Source: Pycnococcus provasolii | Taxonomy: Eukaryota > Chlorophyta > Pseudoscourfieldiophyceae > Pseudoscourfieldiales > Pycnococcaceae | Assembly (NCBI GenBank): GCA_938743325.2 | Contig: OW568879.1 | Span: 124,001-188,000 of the forward strand | Length of the DNA: 64,000 nt | Reading direction: 5' to 3' | In this document: positions 61,138-64,000 of the stretch, in pieces | Layout of the letters: each line of letters opens with the position of its first letter | Position numbering within the stretch: position 1 is the first letter of the stretch | Program-made: the position numbers and the translations under genes | Notes under the pieces: generated by a model | What the model was told of the DNA's origin: nothing | What the model saw: only the letters and a program-made list of their open reading frames with translations | Databases searched by the model: none

Positions 61138-61240
61138 ATCACCGAGCTTCAGCACAGGTGGCACCGAGCTTCAGCACAGGAAGCACCGAGCCCAGGAACC
61201 TGGCACAGGAACCTGGCACAGGAAGGAGGGGCACAGGAAG
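61138..61240. repeat. Minisatellite with two unit types
   Basis: Units CACCGAGCTTCAGCACAGG and GGAACCTGGCACA repeat in tandem, with slight variation. Confidence 0.8.
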
Positions 61241-61347
61241 GATCCTGGTGATTTCCCAGTCCTGACTGAGGTGCCACTCGAGGAGTGCGGAATCCTTAAC
61301 TACGATAGACAGAAACGATAGACTAGACTAAAGTAGGAGGTGCTTCG

Positions 61348-61384
61348 GGTTAGGGTTTCAGGGATCTTATCTAGCTAGGGTTAC
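61348..61384 (+). repeat. Short TTAGGG-like units
   Basis: GGGTTAGGG (61348-61356) and TAGGGTTAC (61376-61384) occur about 115-150 bp before the ATG at 61498, G-rich strand on the coding strand. Confidence 0.6.
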
Positions 61385-61497
61385 GATAGTTCCCTTTCCA
61401 GAAAGAAGTAAGTAATAAGTGCCGGATGGTGGTCGAACCGGTATTCCCAGAATTCAGAAACTTGCCCAAACGAAACGCGTCCTCATAATAAAGTGCA

Positions 61498-61848
61498 ATG
61501 GCCTCGAGCACACCTCCCAGTAATAACAATAAGGCTTCTTCTTCTCTTGTGCAAGCTCACGCTTCACAGGCTCGTCGTTTGGTGGAAGTCTCTCATAATA
61601 ATAGGGGGCGTTCTATGATGGAAGTCGCACGCTCGGAACGTGACTCGTTTGGAAGGTTTCTCAGTGGCGGTGCTTTCTCTGGTGGTCCAGGGGGTGGCGA
61701 ACTGAACGAGATGTTTCCCTTCGAGGAGAAGTTCAAGTGGTCAGCTATGAGTCAAGTCTTAACTGCAACCATCTGTGGCATATACATCGCGGGTGTCGTT
61801 CCGCTCGTGTACTCCGTCGCTATGCTCGCATATGCGCTCTGCAAATGA
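61498..61848 (+). CDS. Small one-TM protein, unknown function
   Basis: The product has 116 residues. The N-terminal half is Ser/Asn-rich and disordered (MASSTPPSNNNKASSSL), then Gly-rich (GGPGGGELNE). A C-terminal TM (ATICGIYIAGVVPLVYSVAMLAYAL) ends two residues before the stop, so it looks tail-anchored. I recognise no family. The start is the first ATG after a stretch without other ATGs, and the frame is intact. Confidence 0.65.
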   Translation: MASSTPPSNNNKASSSLVQAHASQARRLVEVSHNNRGRSMMEVARSERDSFGRFLSGGAFSGGPGGGELNEMFPFEEKFKWSAMSQVLTATICGIYIAGVVPLVYSVAMLAYALCK

Positions 61849-62072
61849 ACGTGTTTGGTTTGCCGTTTCGTTTCATGTACCGTTTGGTTCAACTCTCTTG
61901 TGCTGAATCCCTTTGCACGTGCACGCGTGGTCCTGCCGTTTCGCGGCCTCCTCCTCCTCCTCCTCCTCCTTTCTCACACTCTCCTTCATTCTCATTCTGA
62001 TCATTCATTCTTTCATTCTCATTCACCAAACAGCTGCTGCGTCTGTCTGCTGCCGCTTTGATTGCTGAAAAG

Positions 62073-64000
62073 ATGATGGCGATGAGCTATGGCCAGCGGC
62101 GCGTGTCGCCGACACCATCCGAGACTGCGGCGGAACCGGAACAACACGACACGGGACACGACGAGGAGGATGGACAGCTGATCCTCGAAAGAGGTGAGGA
62201 CAAGAGGACTGTAACAGAGGTGTGTGCATGCAGAGTGAATAAGAGACGTGAAAAAAAAACAAGCAACAAGAAACAACTCACGAGCCCTCTTCTTCCACCA
62301 CTTTCTCCCACTGAACAAAACGCCGTCAGGTCTCGAGCTTCTTTGTCGACGCGGAGGACGGCGGCCAAGATGGCAACCAGCCTGAAAAAGAGGAACTTTC
62401 CAAGAAGAAGAATAAGCCGCTCAACAACGCACTCGGAGACAACGACTTCGGCGACTCGGCCAGCAGTACTCCAACCGCTCACAACGAAAACCAAGGTCTG
62501 TGGAAGATTCGAGCAAACGACCAGCAGCTTAAACGCCAGCAGAGCACGTTCATCCAGAACAGCAGCGACTTCTACACCAACCTCGCCCGCTACCTCAAAG
62601 TTCCAAAGGTGCTCCTGGAACCCTCAATCCCAACCAACGCGTGCAGCGCGCTCAAGAACGAGCTGTACGAGAGCCGAAACAAGGGCAAGGACGTGTTTGC
62701 CGCCATCATGTTCCTCATTACGCGCCTCGTGGTATACTGCGGGCTCATCGGCGTCGTGCTCGCCATTTACTACGAGTACTTCTACAGCATGCTTCTGCCC
62801 ACCGTCAGCCAGGGACGGCTTGCCAACCTCGTGGACGCTAACGCCGAGGACACGTGGTTCGGCGTGTACCGCGAGCTCCGGCGCACGTTCTTCCTGTACG
62901 ACGAAGGCAACAGCGTTTCCCTCAACACACTGCCACACTGGCTCCTGTACACCGTGCTGAGCATGCCGTGCGGCCTGAGCTCGTTTGCGCTCGCGCCGCC
63001 GCTGCCTTATGTCGTCAAGAACTTGCTCTTCTTCTTCTTCCAGGAACGCACCTTCTTGCAGATGATGCTCGTGGCTTTGTCCATCGTGTCCTTGACCAAG
63101 TCGGGGTACACCATGCGCCATGCCAAGGTTGCGATGGCATCCGTCTTCGCGATGATCGCTTTCGCGTACGTGAGTCGACAGGAGGGCGTTCCGATGCTGC
63201 CGTGCAATCCGCTGCCTTACTATGCAGATGACAACGTGCTTCCTGGCGTGATGTGGCCATCCATCTCGGGCATATACACCGGCAACCGGTACATGCCGTA
63301 CGAGTTCGACAATACGCGCGAACGTGGTCCCGGCGTTTTCAGTGGCTGGTCGAATGGCCGTCCTACGTCGATTGGGTACCTGCTGACGGTCCTTCTGGGC
63401 GTTCCCGTGGGTGTGTATCTCTTCGCAGCGGCGTATCGCACGGTGCTTCGTATGAAGATGCCAAATTTGAAGAGCACCTTCACCATCCCGGTGTTCACAG
63501 CGATTACGCTGCTGCTGTGGCTCATTGCGACAATTATTTCCGTGCAATCGCTTCAATCGGATACTGCCAAGCCGTCACTGACAAAGACTGTTCTCCTGAT
63601 TCCCGAAGGTTTAAAAAATATGGACGTCTCCCCCTCCGTGATCGTGCTGGTCATCCTGATATTCTACAAGGGTAGCCTCTTTCAGGCGTGGTTCTTCATC
63701 GGGCGGTTTATTTCGTACGAGCTGGCGTCTGGTCTCGAGCTACCCGCCGCCGCCTCGTTCTTTGTTCTTCGACGCACGATGACGAGCATACTCGTGTTGA
63801 TCCAGACGATGCTTTACCAGGTGGCGGGTCCTGGCATGGTGTCCCTTTTCGTGGGCATCTTCGAGGGTCTGCGCTGCCTGCGTACTTGCTTCATCCGCGA
63901 CTCTTTTGAGACGCTGTACTCGTACATGTACGGCAAGCGCGTTACCACGGTTCTCACGCAGACGGAAACGTACACCTCCGCGAGCCTTGGATTCGACGTC
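62073..64000 (+). CDS. Multi-pass membrane protein, 3' part outside window; one intron
   Basis: The gene starts at ATG 62073 (the frame opens earlier at a TTG) and runs off the window end. Exon 1 (MMAMSYGQRRVSPTPSE onward) joins a second frame, VSSFFVDAEDGG, beginning at 62330. A GT-AG intron ending at 62329 and starting at 62211 or 62220 corrects the frame (119 or 110 nt). After an acidic linker there is a soluble block (STFIQNSSDFYTNLARYLK) and then many hydrophobic segments: ITRLVVYCGLIGVVLAIYY, LLYTVLSMPCGLSSFAL, LQMMLVALSIVSL, IGYLLTVLLGVPVGVYLFA, IPVFTAITLLLWLIATIIS, SVIVLVILIFYKGSLFQAW and SILVLIQTMLYQVAGPGMV. At least seven TM segments are in view. I recognise no family. Confidence 0.75.
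62211..62329 (+). other. Intron of the multi-pass membrane gene
   Basis: The acceptor is CGTCAG at 62324-62329. The donor is GTAACA (62211) or GTGTGT (62220); both keep frame. A/C-rich, like the other two introns here. Confidence 0.6.

Larger units (their letters stand above)
60086..61497. other. 1.4-kb repeat-rich spacer
   Basis: The spacer lies between the giant gene's start and the small TM gene. It holds a TACTG palindrome (60216-60252), a 43-bp inverted repeat around a telomere-like tract (60380-60607), a minisatellite (61138-61240) and TTAGGG units near 61348. No gene is called. Confidence 0.6.

Overview
The window looks like nuclear DNA of a small green alga of the prasinophyte type. 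The evidence is photosynthetic-lineage genes (plastid-type fructose-1,6-bisphosphatase, phosphoglycolate phosphatase with a transit-like leader, a phytochrome/cryptochrome gene), Ser-Pro-rich wall-type proteins, very long intron-poor reading frames, and repeated TTAGGG tracts between genes. A phytochrome joined to a cryptochrome tail on one strand (29775-32177) recalls the dualchrome known from Pycnococcus, so Pycnococcaceae is my best guess; this is inference from memory, not a database match. Gene starts below were chosen at ATG codons; several longest frames begin at non-ATG codons and were trimmed. Layout: 1-4 kb has an OSR1/SPAK-type kinase (cut by the window start) and a PPR - CCCH zinc finger - tRNA guanine-N7 methyltransferase fusion. 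4-14 kb has a four-domain voltage-gated Ca2+ channel head-to-head with a nicotinic-receptor-like pentameric channel that carries EF-hands and a SAM domain. 14-20 kb has a sulfatase, an FBPase and a phytochelatin synthase. 20-27 kb has two paralogous seven-repeat RCC1-like proteins flanking a receptor-like protein kinase. 27-34 kb has a secreted fasciclin protein with one intron, the phytochrome/cryptochrome gene with two frame breaks, and a small secreted Cys protein with one intron. 34-47 kb has a large multi-pass membrane protein of unknown function, a coiled-coil protein, phosphoglycolate phosphatase, a GH2 glycosidase, a phosphohistidine phosphatase, a relic of a short-chain dehydrogenase and a GT29 sialyltransferase-like enzyme. 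47-60 kb is one uninterrupted 12.4-kb frame for a 4130-residue polycystin-like protein with hydroxyproline-type ectodomain linkers. 60-64 kb has repeat-rich spacer, a small one-TM protein and the 5' part of a multi-pass membrane protein. Several products could form a cation/Ca2+ signalling set: a Ca2+-selective channel with EF-hand and IQ motif, a probable cation-selective ligand-gated channel with EF-hands, a polycystin-like channel and an ion-transport-type STE20 kinase. Others act in the wall or extracellular matrix (fasciclin, sulfatase, GH2, GT29, the Pro-rich giant). These are functional themes only; genes are monocistronic and point both ways, so no operon logic applies. Three introns can be placed (about 110-119 nt, A/C-rich). 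Short telomere-like tracts lie within about 50-420 bp upstream of start codons, mostly with the G-rich strand as the coding strand. No tRNA, rRNA, CRISPR array, transposon or virus-derived element was recognised.
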